Shown in pieces: positions 1-9,578 of a DNA stretch of 47,862 nt. The first letter of the stretch is position 1; every line of letters begins with the position of its first letter. The notes below the pieces were generated by a model that was not told the origin of the DNA, ran no database searches, and was given only the letters and a program-made list of their open reading frames with translations. The DNA is from an uncultured Coriobacteriales bacterium (GTDB taxonomy: Bacteria > Actinomycetota > Coriobacteriia > Coriobacteriales > UMGS124): positions 1 to 47,862 of the forward strand of contig CABQHM010000025.1 of the NCBI GenBank assembly GCA_902464015.1, given 5' to 3'. The translations under genes and the position numbers were made by a program.

Positions 1-2223
1 GCCCCCAAGTCCGCCCCCTCCTTCTCGAGCCTTCTGGCTCAGATTGCCCAGCAGGAGCGCGTGCTCGCCGATGCCAACAAGCAGAAGGAAGAGGCTGCCG
101 CTGCCGAGAAGGCCGAGCAGCCCAAGCAGCAGCGCTCCAATGGCCGCAACGCCGGTGGCGAGAACCGTGGCAAGCAGGGTGGCAAGCCTGCCCGTGGTGA
201 GGCCAACAAGCAGCAGACTGGCGAGGGTTCTTCTACGAAGGCCCGCCTGAAGAAGGACGCCCAGGCCGCAGCGCAGCCCGAGGAGCGTGCTCCCCGCAGC
301 GCCGAGGAGTACAGCCGTGACCGCGTCCTGGCCGAGGCCCGCGCCGCTGTGCAGGAGGCCAGCCGCGAGACCGGCCGCCGCAAGAAGCGCAAGGAGCGCC
401 GTGAGCTCGCCGCTGAGGAGGCCAGGCACCAGGAGGCCGTTGCCGACGCAATCGCCAACGACCAGAACCCCGCCGACCTCGATGTCGTGAAGATTCGCGA
501 GGGCATCACCGTCTCCGAGTTCGCCGACGCCCTCGAGGTTCCGGCCAACGACATCATTAAGCGCCTCTTCCTGCTTGGTTCCCCGCTTACTCTCACGCAG
601 TCCATGTCCAATGACCTCATCGAGCTCATCTCCGACGATATGGGCCGCCGCGTGAAGATCATGAACGAGGAGGAGGAGAACTCCTTCACCTTCTACGACG
701 ACCCGAAGGACCTTGAGCCCCGCGCTCCTGTCGTCACGGTCATGGGCCACGTCGACCACGGCAAGACCTCGCTGCTTGACGCCATCCGCCACACCGCCGT
801 TACCTCAGGCGAGGCCGGCGGCATTACGCAGCACATCGGCGCCTCTGAGGCCGTTATCAACGGCCGCAAGATCACCTTCGTCGACACCCCTGGTCACGAG
901 GCATTTACCGCCATGCGTGCCCGTGGTGCAAAGGTCACCGACATCGTCATTCTCGTGGTTGCCGCCGACGACGGCGTCATGCCGCAGACCATCGAGGCCA
1001 TCAACCACGCCAACGCCGCCGGCGCGCCCATCGTGGTTGCCGTCAACAAGATTGACAAGCCTTCCGCCAACCCCGACCGCGTGCGCCAGGAGCTTGTCGA
1101 GCACGGCGTCATCCCCGAGGAGTGGGGCGGACAGCACATGTTCGTCAACATTTCCGCCAAGAAGGGCATCGGCATCGACGAGCTGCTCGAGGCTGTCCTG
1201 CTGCAGGCCGACTACATGGAGCTCAAGGCCAACAAGAAGACCTTCGCTTCCGGCTACGTCCTCGAGGCAAAGCTCGACCGCGGCCGCGGCCCCGTTGCGT
1301 CCGTGCTCGTGAAGCGCGGCACCCTGCATGTGGGCGACACCGTCGTCGCCGGTCTTGCCTATGGCCGCGTGCGTGCCATGCTCGGCCAGAACGGCAAGCG
1401 CGTTTCCTCCGTGTGCCCCTCTGAGGCTGCCGAGATTCAGGGCCTGAACTCCGTGCCGGATGCCGGCGACGAGTTCCGCGTGTTCAAGGACGAGCGCGAG
1501 GCCCGCGCTCTGGCCGATCAGCGCGCACTCAAGCGCCGCCAGGCCGAGCAGGAGCGCCGCACGCACGTCACGCTCGAGAATCTCTTCGAGACCATGGACC
1601 AGGCCGACTTCAAGCAGCTCAACCTGGTTGTCAAGGCCGACGTTCAGGGCTCCATCGAGGCTCTGGCCGACGCCCTGTCCAAGATCGACCAGTCTGAGGT
1701 CAAGATCGAGATTATCCACTCCGCAGTGGGTGCCATCTCCGAGACCGACGTCACCCTGGCCGCTGCTTCCAACGCCATTATCATCGGCTTCGGCGTGCGC
1801 CCCGACGCCAAGGCTCGTGACGCCGCAGAGCGCGAAGGCGTCCAGATCAAGACGTACCGCGTCATCTACCAGGCTCTCGACGACATCAACGCTGCCCGCG
1901 TCGGTATGCTTGCCCCCGAGTTCGAGGATCGCGACACCGGTAGCGCCGAGGTCCGCGAGACCTTCAAGGTTCCCCGCGTGGGCACCATCGCCGGCTGCAT
2001 GGTTCTCAATGGCGAGATCAGCCGCGACGACAACGTTCGCGTCGTGCGTGACGGTGTGGTGGTGTACGAGGGCAAGATCGGCTCCCTGCGCCGCTTCAAG
2101 GACGACGTCAAGACCGTCAAGAGCGGCTACGAGTGCGGTATCGGCGTCGAAGGTTTCCAGGATATCCATCTTGGTGACATCATCGAGGGGTATAAGACCG
2201 TCGAGATCGCGCGAAAGGAGTAA
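1..2223 (+). CDS. infB: translation initiation factor IF-2 (5' end beyond window)
   Basis: GTPase that delivers initiator fMet-tRNA to the 30S subunit and promotes subunit joining. The frame is open from the first base, so the N-terminus lies outside the window; the GTG at 61 is internal, not the real start. A Lys/Ala/Glu-rich, low-complexity linker is followed by an IF2_N-type domain around 484-650. The GTPase domain has G1 GHVDHGKT at 745-768, G3 DTPGH near 883 and G4 NKID at 1045-1056. Domains II to IV then run to the TAA at 2221. rbfA begins 3 bases downstream with an AAAGGAG ribosome site inside the infB end, the usual infB-rbfA arrangement. Identity is unambiguous; only the missing start is uncertain. 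Confidence 0.98.
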   Translation, partial: APKSAPSFSSLLAQIAQQERVLADANKQKEEAAAAEKAEQPKQQRSNGRNAGGENRGKQGGKPARGEANKQQTGEGSSTKARLKKDAQAAAQPEERAPRSAEEYSRDRVLAEARAAVQEASRETGRRKKRKERRELAAEEARHQEAVADAIANDQNPADLDVVKIREGITVSEFADALEVPANDIIKRLFLLGSPLTLTQSMSNDLIELISDDMGRRVKIMNEEEENSFTFYDDPKDLEPRAPVVTVMGHVDHGKTSLLDAIRHTAVTSGEAGGITQHIGASEAVINGRKITFVDTPGHEAFTAMRARGAKVTDIVILVVAADDGVMPQTIEAINHANAAGAPIVVAVNKIDKPSANPDRVRQELVEHGVIPEEWGGQHMFVNISAKKGIGIDELLEAVLLQADYMELKANKKTFASGYVLEAKLDRGRGPVASVLVKRGTLHVGDTVVAGLAYGRVRAMLGQNGKRVSSVCPSEAAEIQGLNSVPDAGDEFRVFKDEREARALADQRALKRRQAEQERRTHVTLENLFETMDQADFKQLNLVVKADVQGSIEALADALSKIDQSEVKIEIIHSAVGAISETDVTLAAASNAIIIGFGVRPDAKARDAAEREGVQIKTYRVIYQALDDINAARVGMLAPEFEDRDTGSAEVRETFKVPRVGTIAGCMVLNGEISRDDNVRVVRDGVVVYEGKIGSLRRFKDDVKTVKSGYECGIGVEGFQDIHLGDIIEGYKTVEIARKE

Positions 2224-2226
2224 GAC

Positions 2227-2670
2227 ATGAAGCAAAACTCCGCAACTCGTCGCCTTGCCGAAGAGGCAAGGGAAAAGATCGCGACCATCCTCATGATGGA
2301 GATTTCCGACCCACGCCTTGACCTTGTGACCGTTACGGGGTGCGAGGTATCCGTCGACCGTTCGGTGTGCAAGGTCTGGGTCAGTGCCGATCCCGACTCT
2401 TATGACGAGGTGCTCGAAGGCCTGCAGTCCGCAAAGGGCCGCATTCGCTCGCTTCTTGGCCGTTCGCTGACCTGGAGGGTGACTCCTGAGCTCATCTTCC
2501 AGATCGACCGCTCCACTGACGAGGCCCAGCGTATTGCAGAGGCGCTCAAGAACGTGCCGCCGACTATGTCCATTCCGAAGGACGAGTTTGGCTATCCTCT
2601 TCCCGCAGAAGAGGAGGGTTCTGACGCCGACGAGTCCGATGAGGTCGAAGCAGGCGACGAGAACCTGTAA
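2227..2670 (+). CDS. rbfA: 30S ribosome-binding factor RbfA
   Basis: Small KH-like factor that assists late 30S maturation, acting on the 5' end region of 16S rRNA. The 147-residue product has the family's N-terminal pattern (RRLAEEAREKIATIL, then ISDPRL) and the central VWVS strand, ending in an acidic Asp/Glu-rich tail of about 20 residues, a common lineage-specific extension. The ATG at 2227 is preceded by AAAGGAG (2214-2220) with 6-base spacing. It is co-transcribed with infB upstream and the DHH phosphoesterase and truB downstream, a conserved translation/RNA-maturation cluster. Confidence 0.95.
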   Translation: MKQNSATRRLAEEAREKIATILMMEISDPRLDLVTVTGCEVSVDRSVCKVWVSADPDSYDEVLEGLQSAKGRIRSLLGRSLTWRVTPELIFQIDRSTDEAQRIAEALKNVPPTMSIPKDEFGYPLPAEEEGSDADESDEVEAGDENL

Positions 2671-2709
2671 CAGCACTTTGATGTAACCCAACACGAGGGG
2701 GCCCTTTCG

Positions 2710-3726
2710 ATGAGATTTGACGATGCGTCCGAGATGTTCGAACGCGCCCGGCAGATGATCGAGGGGGCCTCCTCGATTGCTGTATCGGGTCATACCGACC
2801 CCGATGGCGACGCCCTGGGCAGCGTTCTTGCCATGACTCTGCTTATCGAGCAGATTTGGCCCGGCAAGACGGTCATGCCGCTTTTGGCAAACGACCGCCC
2901 AGTGCCTGCCAACCTTGCCTTTTTGCCTGCGGCCGAGCGTCTCCGCCCCGCGCAGGGCTTTGCGTGCTCCCCGGACCTCTTCATAAGCGTCGACACGCCT
3001 ACCTGTGCCCGTCTGGCCGACTCGGGCCAGGTTCTGGTGCGCGCGGCCGCATGCGTGAGTTTTGACCACCATCCTGCGGTGGAGGACTCTTTCGACTGCG
3101 CATATACGAATCCTTCGGCTGCATCCTGCGCCGACGTGGTTCTCGATTTCGCAGACTACTTGGGAGCCCGACTTTCCTGCGACATCGCAACGTGCCTGCT
3201 TGCGGGCATCATCACCGATACGGGACGTTTCCAGTATCAAAACACCGACCCCCATGCGCTTGAAAGCGCCTCGCGTCTCGTGCAAGTGGGTGCCGACCCT
3301 TCGGATATCTGCTTGCATGTCTATCAGAGTAAAACCATGGCGCAGCTCAAGCTTCAGCAGGTCACGCTCGACCGGCTTGCCCTGGCATGCAACGATGAAC
3401 TGGCGTACAGCTACGTGCTCCAGTCCGATTTTGCTTGCTTCGGCGCATCTGCCGCTGACTGCGACGAGCTGGTTGACAGCGTTCGCTCGCTGGGAGGCAT
3501 CAAGGGCGTGCTGTTCTTGCGCGAACTGCCCGAGGGCGGGTTCCGTGGCAATCTGCGCTCCAAAGACGCATCTCGCGATGTGAGCCTCATCGCACGCAGG
3601 CTTGGAGGCGGCGGGCATAAGATGGCCTCGGGCTTTTCGGTTGCCGGCACGGCGCAAGAGGCCGTGGCGCGTGTCTGCGAGATATATGCCGACCTGTATC
3701 TTGACGCTGAAGGCGGTTCCCAATGA
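2710..3726 (+). CDS. nrnA: DHH/DHHA1 phosphoesterase, NrnA-like oligoribonuclease/pAp phosphatase
   Basis: Predicted to degrade short oligoribonucleotides (nanoRNA) and dephosphorylate 3'-phosphoadenosine 5'-phosphate, as known for NrnA. The 338-residue product has the metal-binding motif HTDPDGDALGS at residues 28-38, the namesake D-H-H at 119-121, and a C-terminal DHHA1 domain with GGGGHKMASG near residue 300. The ATG at 2710 follows GAGGGG (2695-2700). Its last four bases overlap the truB start (ATGA), suggesting translational coupling. Position between rbfA and truB is typical of Gram-positive genomes. Whether it is NrnA proper or a c-di-AMP/pGpG-active relative cannot be settled from sequence alone. 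Confidence 0.9.
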   Translation: MRFDDASEMFERARQMIEGASSIAVSGHTDPDGDALGSVLAMTLLIEQIWPGKTVMPLLANDRPVPANLAFLPAAERLRPAQGFACSPDLFISVDTPTCARLADSGQVLVRAAACVSFDHHPAVEDSFDCAYTNPSAASCADVVLDFADYLGARLSCDIATCLLAGIITDTGRFQYQNTDPHALESASRLVQVGADPSDICLHVYQSKTMAQLKLQQVTLDRLALACNDELAYSYVLQSDFACFGASAADCDELVDSVRSLGGIKGVLFLRELPEGGFRGNLRSKDASRDVSLIARRLGGGGHKMASGFSVAGTAQEAVARVCEIYADLYLDAEGGSQ

Positions 3727-4688
3727 AGCGCACGCCAAGCGGTCTGAACCTACTTGTGGGCATCGACAAACCCTGTGGAATGACGTCGCATGATGTCGTG
3801 AACAAGGTGCGTCGCGCGTTGGGGGAGCGCCGAGTTGGGCATGCCGGCACGCTCGACCCCTTTGCCAGCGGCATCCTCGTGGTTGGCGTCGGTCAGGCCA
3901 CACGACTCATGCAATATGCCACGAGCGACTTCAAGTCATATACAGCCCGCATCAGCTGGGGCATGGAGACGTTGACCGACGACCTCGAGGGCGAGGTTCG
4001 TTGCGAGGCACCCGTTCCCGAAGCGGTTCTCGACCAGGAGTACGCCACAGCGGCTCTCGAGAGGCTTTCTCGCCAAACGGAGCAGGTGCCCCCGGCGTTC
4101 AGCGCGATTAAGGTCGACGGTGTGCGCGCCTACAGCGAGGCTCGCAAGGGCCACGAGGTCGAGCTGGCTGCTCGCCCCATCGAGGTGCGCCAGGCCGAGC
4201 TTCTTGCCATGGGCGTCGATGAGCGCGGGCCTTGGTGGGACGTTGATTTCACGGTGTCGAAAGGCACCTACATCCGCGCCCTGGCACGCGATTTGGGCCG
4301 CATGTGCAAAAGCGCCGCATATCTGAGCGCGCTTTCGCGTACCTCAAGCGGCAAAGTTGATCGGTCAAGTTGCATGAGTCTGTCTGAACTCGAGCAAACC
4401 GAGACGCTGCGCGTCATCGATCCAGTCGAGCTTCTTGGATTTCCCGTCGTTCAGCTCGACGAACAGGGCGTGGCAGACATCAAGTGTGGCAAGAAGCTGT
4501 CGTGCGCACGCACCGATGGCGGCCGTGCTCTTGAGTTGCCCGAGGGGCAAACGCTGTGCCTGGTGGGTCAAAACAGGCTTTTTGCAATCGCAACTCGCTC
4601 ACAAAAGGCTATAGTAGCTCTTTGTGTCTTTTCAGACGGCGTAAGCCGTGGGGACGTCGTCCTCGAGAACCGAAAGGGATTGCATTGA
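3723..4688 (+). CDS. truB: tRNA pseudouridine(55) synthase TruB
   Basis: Converts U55 to pseudouridine in the T loop of tRNAs. The product is 321 residues, a normal length. It opens with GIDKPCGMTSHDVV and carries the catalytic motif GHAGTLDPFASG, with the nucleophilic Asp at residue 45, followed by the KxYxAxxxWG-type segment (KSYTARISWG). The C-terminal region looks PUA-like. The start overlaps nrnA by four bases and the stop overlaps the TTG start of ribF, so nrnA-truB-ribF are likely translated as a coupled set. Confidence 0.96.
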   Translation: MKRTPSGLNLLVGIDKPCGMTSHDVVNKVRRALGERRVGHAGTLDPFASGILVVGVGQATRLMQYATSDFKSYTARISWGMETLTDDLEGEVRCEAPVPEAVLDQEYATAALERLSRQTEQVPPAFSAIKVDGVRAYSEARKGHEVELAARPIEVRQAELLAMGVDERGPWWDVDFTVSKGTYIRALARDLGRMCKSAAYLSALSRTSSGKVDRSSCMSLSELEQTETLRVIDPVELLGFPVVQLDEQGVADIKCGKKLSCARTDGGRALELPEGQTLCLVGQNRLFAIATRSQKAIVALCVFSDGVSRGDVVLENRKGLH

Positions 4689-5737
4689 CGAATTCGGCGA
4701 TACTGGACCTCGCGCGCCGCACGTTTCTCCGTGATGTGCCCCTCGACGCGTGCGCGGTGCGTGGTTTCGGCCATCCTGATACGCGAATCATCCGCCCCGG
4801 TGTTTCACACGAGGGTTTCATCGGTGATGCCGTGTGCACCATCGGCGCCTTCGATGGAGTCCATCGCGGACACCGTTACCTTTTTCAGGCAACTATCCAA
4901 GACGCCCGTCGCCGTGGGGTTCCCAGCGTCATCTTGACGTTCGACCCCGATCCCGACGAGCTCTTTTTCCCAACGGCACGCATCCACAAGCTGCTTAACA
5001 ACGAAGACCGACTTTCGTTTCTCACCAAGTTCGGGGCCGACTTCGTCGTGTGCCTGCCGTTCAACCGCGAGCTTGCCGCCCATAGCACCGAGGGGTTTTT
5101 CAAGACGTATGTCTTCCCCACGTTTATGCCCAAGGCCATCCACGTGGGAGCCGACTTCAAGCTGGGCGCGGGCAATGCCGGCAACGTGGCGGAGCTTCGC
5201 CAGTTGGGTTCGGTGCGTGGCCGTAGCTGGGAGGTCAACGGGTACGACTTGCTCTGCAATAGGGCGGCCCCCGTTTCCGCTACGCGCATTCGTCACCTTC
5301 TGATCGACGAGGGTGACTGCCGCACGGCAAACAACCTGCTCCAGCGTGCCCACTTTGTCCGCGGTACCGTTGTGCGTGGCAGGCAGAAGGGTCGCACCTT
5401 CGGCTTCCCCACGGCAAACGTCTCTCTCTCGTACCCTTATGTCGTGCCGGCCGAAGGCGTGTATGCCGGCCTTGTGCTCGTCGATGGCGTGGCATGGCCG
5501 TCTGCCATCAACGTAGGCATTCCCCGCACCTTTGCCGACGAGCCCAACTGTGCGAGCATCGAGGCGAATATGGTGGGCTTCAACGAGGACATCTACGGTC
5601 GCGAGGTTGCCGTTGCGTTTATCGAGAAGCTGCGTGGCCAGCAGAAGTTCGCCTCCCTTGACGAGCTTATGGCTGCGGTCAACGGTAACATCGACTGGGT
5701 GAGGACCAACATCGGGCCGACCGGCTTTAGGATTTAG
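4685..5737 (+). CDS. ribF: bifunctional riboflavin kinase / FAD synthetase RibF
   Basis: Phosphorylates riboflavin to FMN and adenylates FMN to FAD in the cytosol. The N-terminal nucleotidyltransferase domain has GAFDGVHRGHRYL, and the C-terminal riboflavin kinase domain starts near FVRGTVVRGRQKG with FGFPTANV. I chose TTG at 4685: GAAAGGG lies at 4672-4678 and the codon overlaps the truB stop as TTGA. This gives 350 residues with roughly 35 extra N-terminal residues compared with typical RibF, so a later start is possible, though no better ribosome site was seen. The stop is one base before the dnaG start. Confidence 0.93.
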   Translation: MTNSAILDLARRTFLRDVPLDACAVRGFGHPDTRIIRPGVSHEGFIGDAVCTIGAFDGVHRGHRYLFQATIQDARRRGVPSVILTFDPDPDELFFPTARIHKLLNNEDRLSFLTKFGADFVVCLPFNRELAAHSTEGFFKTYVFPTFMPKAIHVGADFKLGAGNAGNVAELRQLGSVRGRSWEVNGYDLLCNRAAPVSATRIRHLLIDEGDCRTANNLLQRAHFVRGTVVRGRQKGRTFGFPTANVSLSYPYVVPAEGVYAGLVLVDGVAWPSAINVGIPRTFADEPNCASIEANMVGFNEDIYGREVAVAFIEKLRGQQKFASLDELMAAVNGNIDWVRTNIGPTGFRI

Positions 5738-5738
5738 C

Positions 5739-7637
5739 GTGTTCACTCCCGAAGAGAAGCAGAAGGTGCGCGAGGCAACCGACCTTGTGCAGCTTGTCGG
5801 CGAAACGGTGGCTTTGCGCCAGCGTGGCCATGACATGTGGGGCTGCTGCCCCTTCCATCACGAGAAGTCCCCGTCCTTTCATGTGATGCCTGACAGGGGA
5901 TTCTGGAAGTGCTTCAGCTGCGGCAAGGGCGGCGACTGCTTCAACTTCGTGATGGAGCGCGACCACGTCGAGTTCCCCGAGGCCGTGCGCATCCTGGCCG
6001 ACCGTGCAGGTATCGTGCTGTCCGATGACGGCTCGAGTTATAAGCGCGATCCCAACGCGACGCAAAAGGGCCGCTTGTATGAGGTTGTGCAGGCGGCGGC
6101 TGAGTTCTATCACGCCCAGCTCACCCGCTCGCGCACTCCAGCTGCGGCGGCTGCGCGTGACTATCTCGGGCATCGCGGCTTCGGCTCGGCGGTGGCACAG
6201 AACTGGACGTTGGGGTATGCGCCGGGCATGGGAGCACTGTCGCGCCATCTGTCTTCGCTTGGATTTTCGCCTCGCGAGATGGTCGACGCCAACCTGGCCA
6301 TTCGCCGCGACGACGGCACGCTTGCCGACCGCTTCTACAACCGCGTGATGTTCCTCATCCGCGACGAGCGCGGCCGTGCCGTGGGTTTTGGCGGCCGCGT
6401 CCTCGATGACTCCAAGCCCAAGTACCTCAACACGTCCGACACGGCGGTCTTCCATAAGAAGGCGAACCTTTTCGCCCTCGAGCGGGCTAAGGCGTCTATC
6501 ACCGCCAATCTTGAGGCCATCGTCATGGAGGGCTACACCGACGTCATCTCCTCCCACGAGGCGGGCATCACGAACTGCGTTGCCCCTTTGGGCACGTCGT
6601 TTACCTCTCAGCAGGTCAAGATGCTGTCGCGCTATCTCACGCCGGCAGGGGAGCGTCTGTCACGCGGTCGTATCGTCTGCCTGTTTGACGGCGACGAGGC
6701 CGGTCTCAAGGCGGCCGAGCGTGCGATGCAGTACGTCACGACCACGACCGCGGGCATGTACTGCGTCGTTCTCCCCGGTGGCATGGACCCTGCCGAGTAC
6801 ATTGCCGCGCAGGGCGTGCAGGCCATGCGCGACCGCATTGCCGAGTGCGTGCCGCTTGTGCGTTTCGTCATCGACCGCCATCTGGACCGTTTCGACATCT
6901 CTACGCCCGAGGCGAGGGCGTTGGCGCTTGCTGACGTCGTGGGTGCCATGGGGCCGATCAAGGGTAGCGTCTTGGCCGACGAGTACGTCGACTATGTGGC
7001 CGGAAGGCTCTTGGCCGACGTCTCGACGGTGCGTGCCGCACTTGCCAACGTGCGTTGGGTGGCTCCTCGCGAAGACGACTCAGATGAAGCCCCGCTCATC
7101 AGTGTGCGTCAGCAGTCGTTTGATGTGCGCGACCCCGAGCCGTCCTACGAGCACGTACAGCCTGCGCCCGTTGTTCCGCTTTTGCCTGAGGACGCCCGCG
7201 CCCTGCAGCTTGAGCGCGAGCTTCTGAGCGCCTTGGCGGCCGACGTGCGTGTTGCGAAGTGCTATGCCGACCGCGTTGCCCAGCTCACCTGGCGTGATCC
7301 CAGCCATGAGGCGATTGCCTGGGCCATCATGGCGGTTCAAGACGACGCGACTCCGCTGCAGGTGCTCGATGACGCCGAGGCCGTGTGCCCGGGCGCCGCG
7401 CAGATCCTGGCTTCGGGCGCGCGCGAGATTGAGGCCGACAAGAGCGCCTGCGCGGTGGAGGTGCTGCTCGACGACATTGAGGCGCGCGAGCTGCGCCGCG
7501 CTATCGAGGCGGGCCGCAGCGGGTTGCGCACCATCGATCCGCAGGACACGACGACCCTGCGCGACAAGATGGCGGCTCTTTCCGACCTCCAGCAGCGTCT
7601 TATGCAGCTGGAAGATAGGCGAAGAAAGCGCAACTAG
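5739..7637 (+). CDS. dnaG: DNA primase DnaG
   Basis: Synthesises RNA primers for Okazaki fragments and interacts with the replicative helicase. The 632-residue product begins with a CHC2 zinc-binding domain (Cys37, His40, Cys58 and Cys61 in CPFHHEKSPSF and KCFSCGKGGD). It continues with the catalytic core and a Toprim domain (VMEGYTDVISSHEAG, then FDGDEAGLKAAERA). The C-terminal about 150 residues form the variable helicase-binding part. The start is GTG at 5739, one base after the ribF stop, with no strong Shine-Dalgarno sequence of its own, so coupling is likely. rpoD follows, giving the common dnaG-rpoD order. Confidence 0.97.
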   Translation: MFTPEEKQKVREATDLVQLVGETVALRQRGHDMWGCCPFHHEKSPSFHVMPDRGFWKCFSCGKGGDCFNFVMERDHVEFPEAVRILADRAGIVLSDDGSSYKRDPNATQKGRLYEVVQAAAEFYHAQLTRSRTPAAAAARDYLGHRGFGSAVAQNWTLGYAPGMGALSRHLSSLGFSPREMVDANLAIRRDDGTLADRFYNRVMFLIRDERGRAVGFGGRVLDDSKPKYLNTSDTAVFHKKANLFALERAKASITANLEAIVMEGYTDVISSHEAGITNCVAPLGTSFTSQQVKMLSRYLTPAGERLSRGRIVCLFDGDEAGLKAAERAMQYVTTTTAGMYCVVLPGGMDPAEYIAAQGVQAMRDRIAECVPLVRFVIDRHLDRFDISTPEARALALADVVGAMGPIKGSVLADEYVDYVAGRLLADVSTVRAALANVRWVAPREDDSDEAPLISVRQQSFDVRDPEPSYEHVQPAPVVPLLPEDARALQLERELLSALAADVRVAKCYADRVAQLTWRDPSHEAIAWAIMAVQDDATPLQVLDDAEAVCPGAAQILASGAREIEADKSACAVEVLLDDIEARELRRAIEAGRSGLRTIDPQDTTTLRDKMAALSDLQQRLMQLEDRRRKRN

Positions 7638-7639
7638 GA

Positions 7640-7668
7640 TTGACTTTAGGGGTATAAATCGTCATAAT
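7640..7668 (+). promoter_or_regulatory. sigma70-type promoter for rpoD
   Basis: TTGACT at 7640-7645 and CATAAT at 7663-7668 are separated by exactly 17 bases, just after the dnaG stop. This is one of the best promoter matches in the window and would give rpoD a transcript of its own, with a leader of about 90 bases. Confidence 0.75.
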
Positions 7669-7762
7669 CAATAAGTTGCACACTAGTCGTATTGTGTCCT
7701 GTTTTCAATCGGTTGAATGAATCAGACGCTCGTTACGGCACTTAGAGGCGAAAGGACCCGGT

Positions 7763-9073
<1,311 letters not shown>

Positions 9074-9185
9074 TCCTCATATGTGTTCGAAATGTGTTGA
9101 AGTAAGATTCCAACAACTAGGACTTGCTTCGCCCGCTGAGATAAAGTATCTTTATTTCTTGCAAGCGCGTTTCTGAAAACCGCAT

Positions 9186-9260
9186 TCCCCGATAGCTCAA
9201 TGGTAGAGCACTCGGCTGTTAACCGAGTTGTTGCAGGTTCGAGCCCTGCTCGGGGAGCCA
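9186..9260 (+). tRNA. tRNA-Asn (anticodon GTT)
   Basis: A complete cloverleaf. Acceptor strands TCCCCGA (9186-9192) and TCGGGGA (9250-9256) pair, the discriminator is G9257, and CCA is encoded at 9258-9260. The anticodon stem CTCGG/CCGAG encloses loop CTGTTAA with anticodon GTT at 9218-9220. The T arm contains GGTTCGAGCCC. Confidence 0.98.
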
Positions 9261-9270
9261 TGTTAACTCT

Positions 9271-9298
9271 ATGGCCGCCATTTTGGCGGCCATTTTTG
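9271..9298 (+). terminator. hairpin and T-run after tRNA-Asn
   Basis: ATGGCCGCC (9271-9279) pairs perfectly with GGCGGCCAT (9285-9293) around a 5-base loop and is followed by TTTTTG. It lies 10 bases after the tRNA-Asn CCA end and before tRNA-Arg, so it probably ends or attenuates the first tRNA transcript. Confidence 0.8.
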
Positions 9299-9302
9299 TA
9301 TC

Positions 9303-9378
9303 GCCCTCTTAGCTCAGTGGATAGAGCGTTCGCCTCCGGAGCGAAAGGCCGACGGTTCGATCCCGTCAGGGGGCACCA
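9303..9378 (+). tRNA. tRNA-Arg (anticodon CCG)
   Basis: A complete cloverleaf. Acceptor strands GCCCTCT (9303-9309) and AGGGGGC (9368-9374) pair with one G-T wobble, the discriminator is A9375, and CCA is encoded at 9376-9378. The anticodon loop CTCCGGA at 9334-9340 has anticodon CCG at 9336-9338 and reads the CGG arginine codon. Confidence 0.97.
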
Positions 9379-9388
9379 TTGATCGCGC

Positions 9389-9429
9389 AAGCCCCGTACA
9401 CTGCAAACGTGCAGCGTATGGGGCTTTTT
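9389..9429 (+). terminator. intrinsic terminator after tRNA-Arg
   Basis: AAGCCCC (9389-9395) pairs with GGGGCTT (9420-9426). The inner arms TACACTGC and GCAGCGTA extend the stem with one mismatch around an AAAC loop, and a T-run follows. It ends the tRNA unit. Confidence 0.85.
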
Positions 9430-9504
9430 CTTTGCACGTTTTCTTCAGGGGCCGCGGTGTCCTTTTGTCTTTTGGCTCCTGCGTGCGCTTGTGTCCGGGC
9501 GCTA

Positions 9505-9513
9505 TGCTAGTAT
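9505..9513 (+). promoter_or_regulatory. extended -10 promoter candidate for the polysaccharide export module
   Basis: TGC followed by TAGTAT forms a TGn-extended -10 element about 70 bases before the ABC permease start and just after the tRNA terminator. No good -35 hexamer is visible at normal spacing. The same TGC-TA arrangement precedes pyrH and proS. Confidence 0.45.
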
Positions 9514-9578
9514 TCAAGTGCATTCTCGTATCCGGCGCATGCCTTTTTCAACAACCTCGCTGGTTTCGGAGGGACTCT

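Noticed and set aside
61..63. GTG at 61 as the infB start
   Set aside because: The frame is open from base 1 with IF-2-like linker sequence, so this is an internal codon of a gene cut by the window edge.
805..3903. Minus-strand open frame of about 1030 codons opposite infB, rbfA and nrnA
   Set aside because: Shadow of conserved plus-strand genes; no start context, domain or intergenic placement supports it.
9139..9157. Terminator after rpoD (AGATA/TATCT hairpin)
   Set aside because: Only a 5-bp A/T-rich stem with a 3-base loop; too weak to call.
9432..9578. N-terminal extension of the ABC permease
   Set aside because: The frame is open, but it starts next to the tRNA terminator, spans a likely promoter, and lacks a ribosome site; TTG 9579 has GGAGGG.
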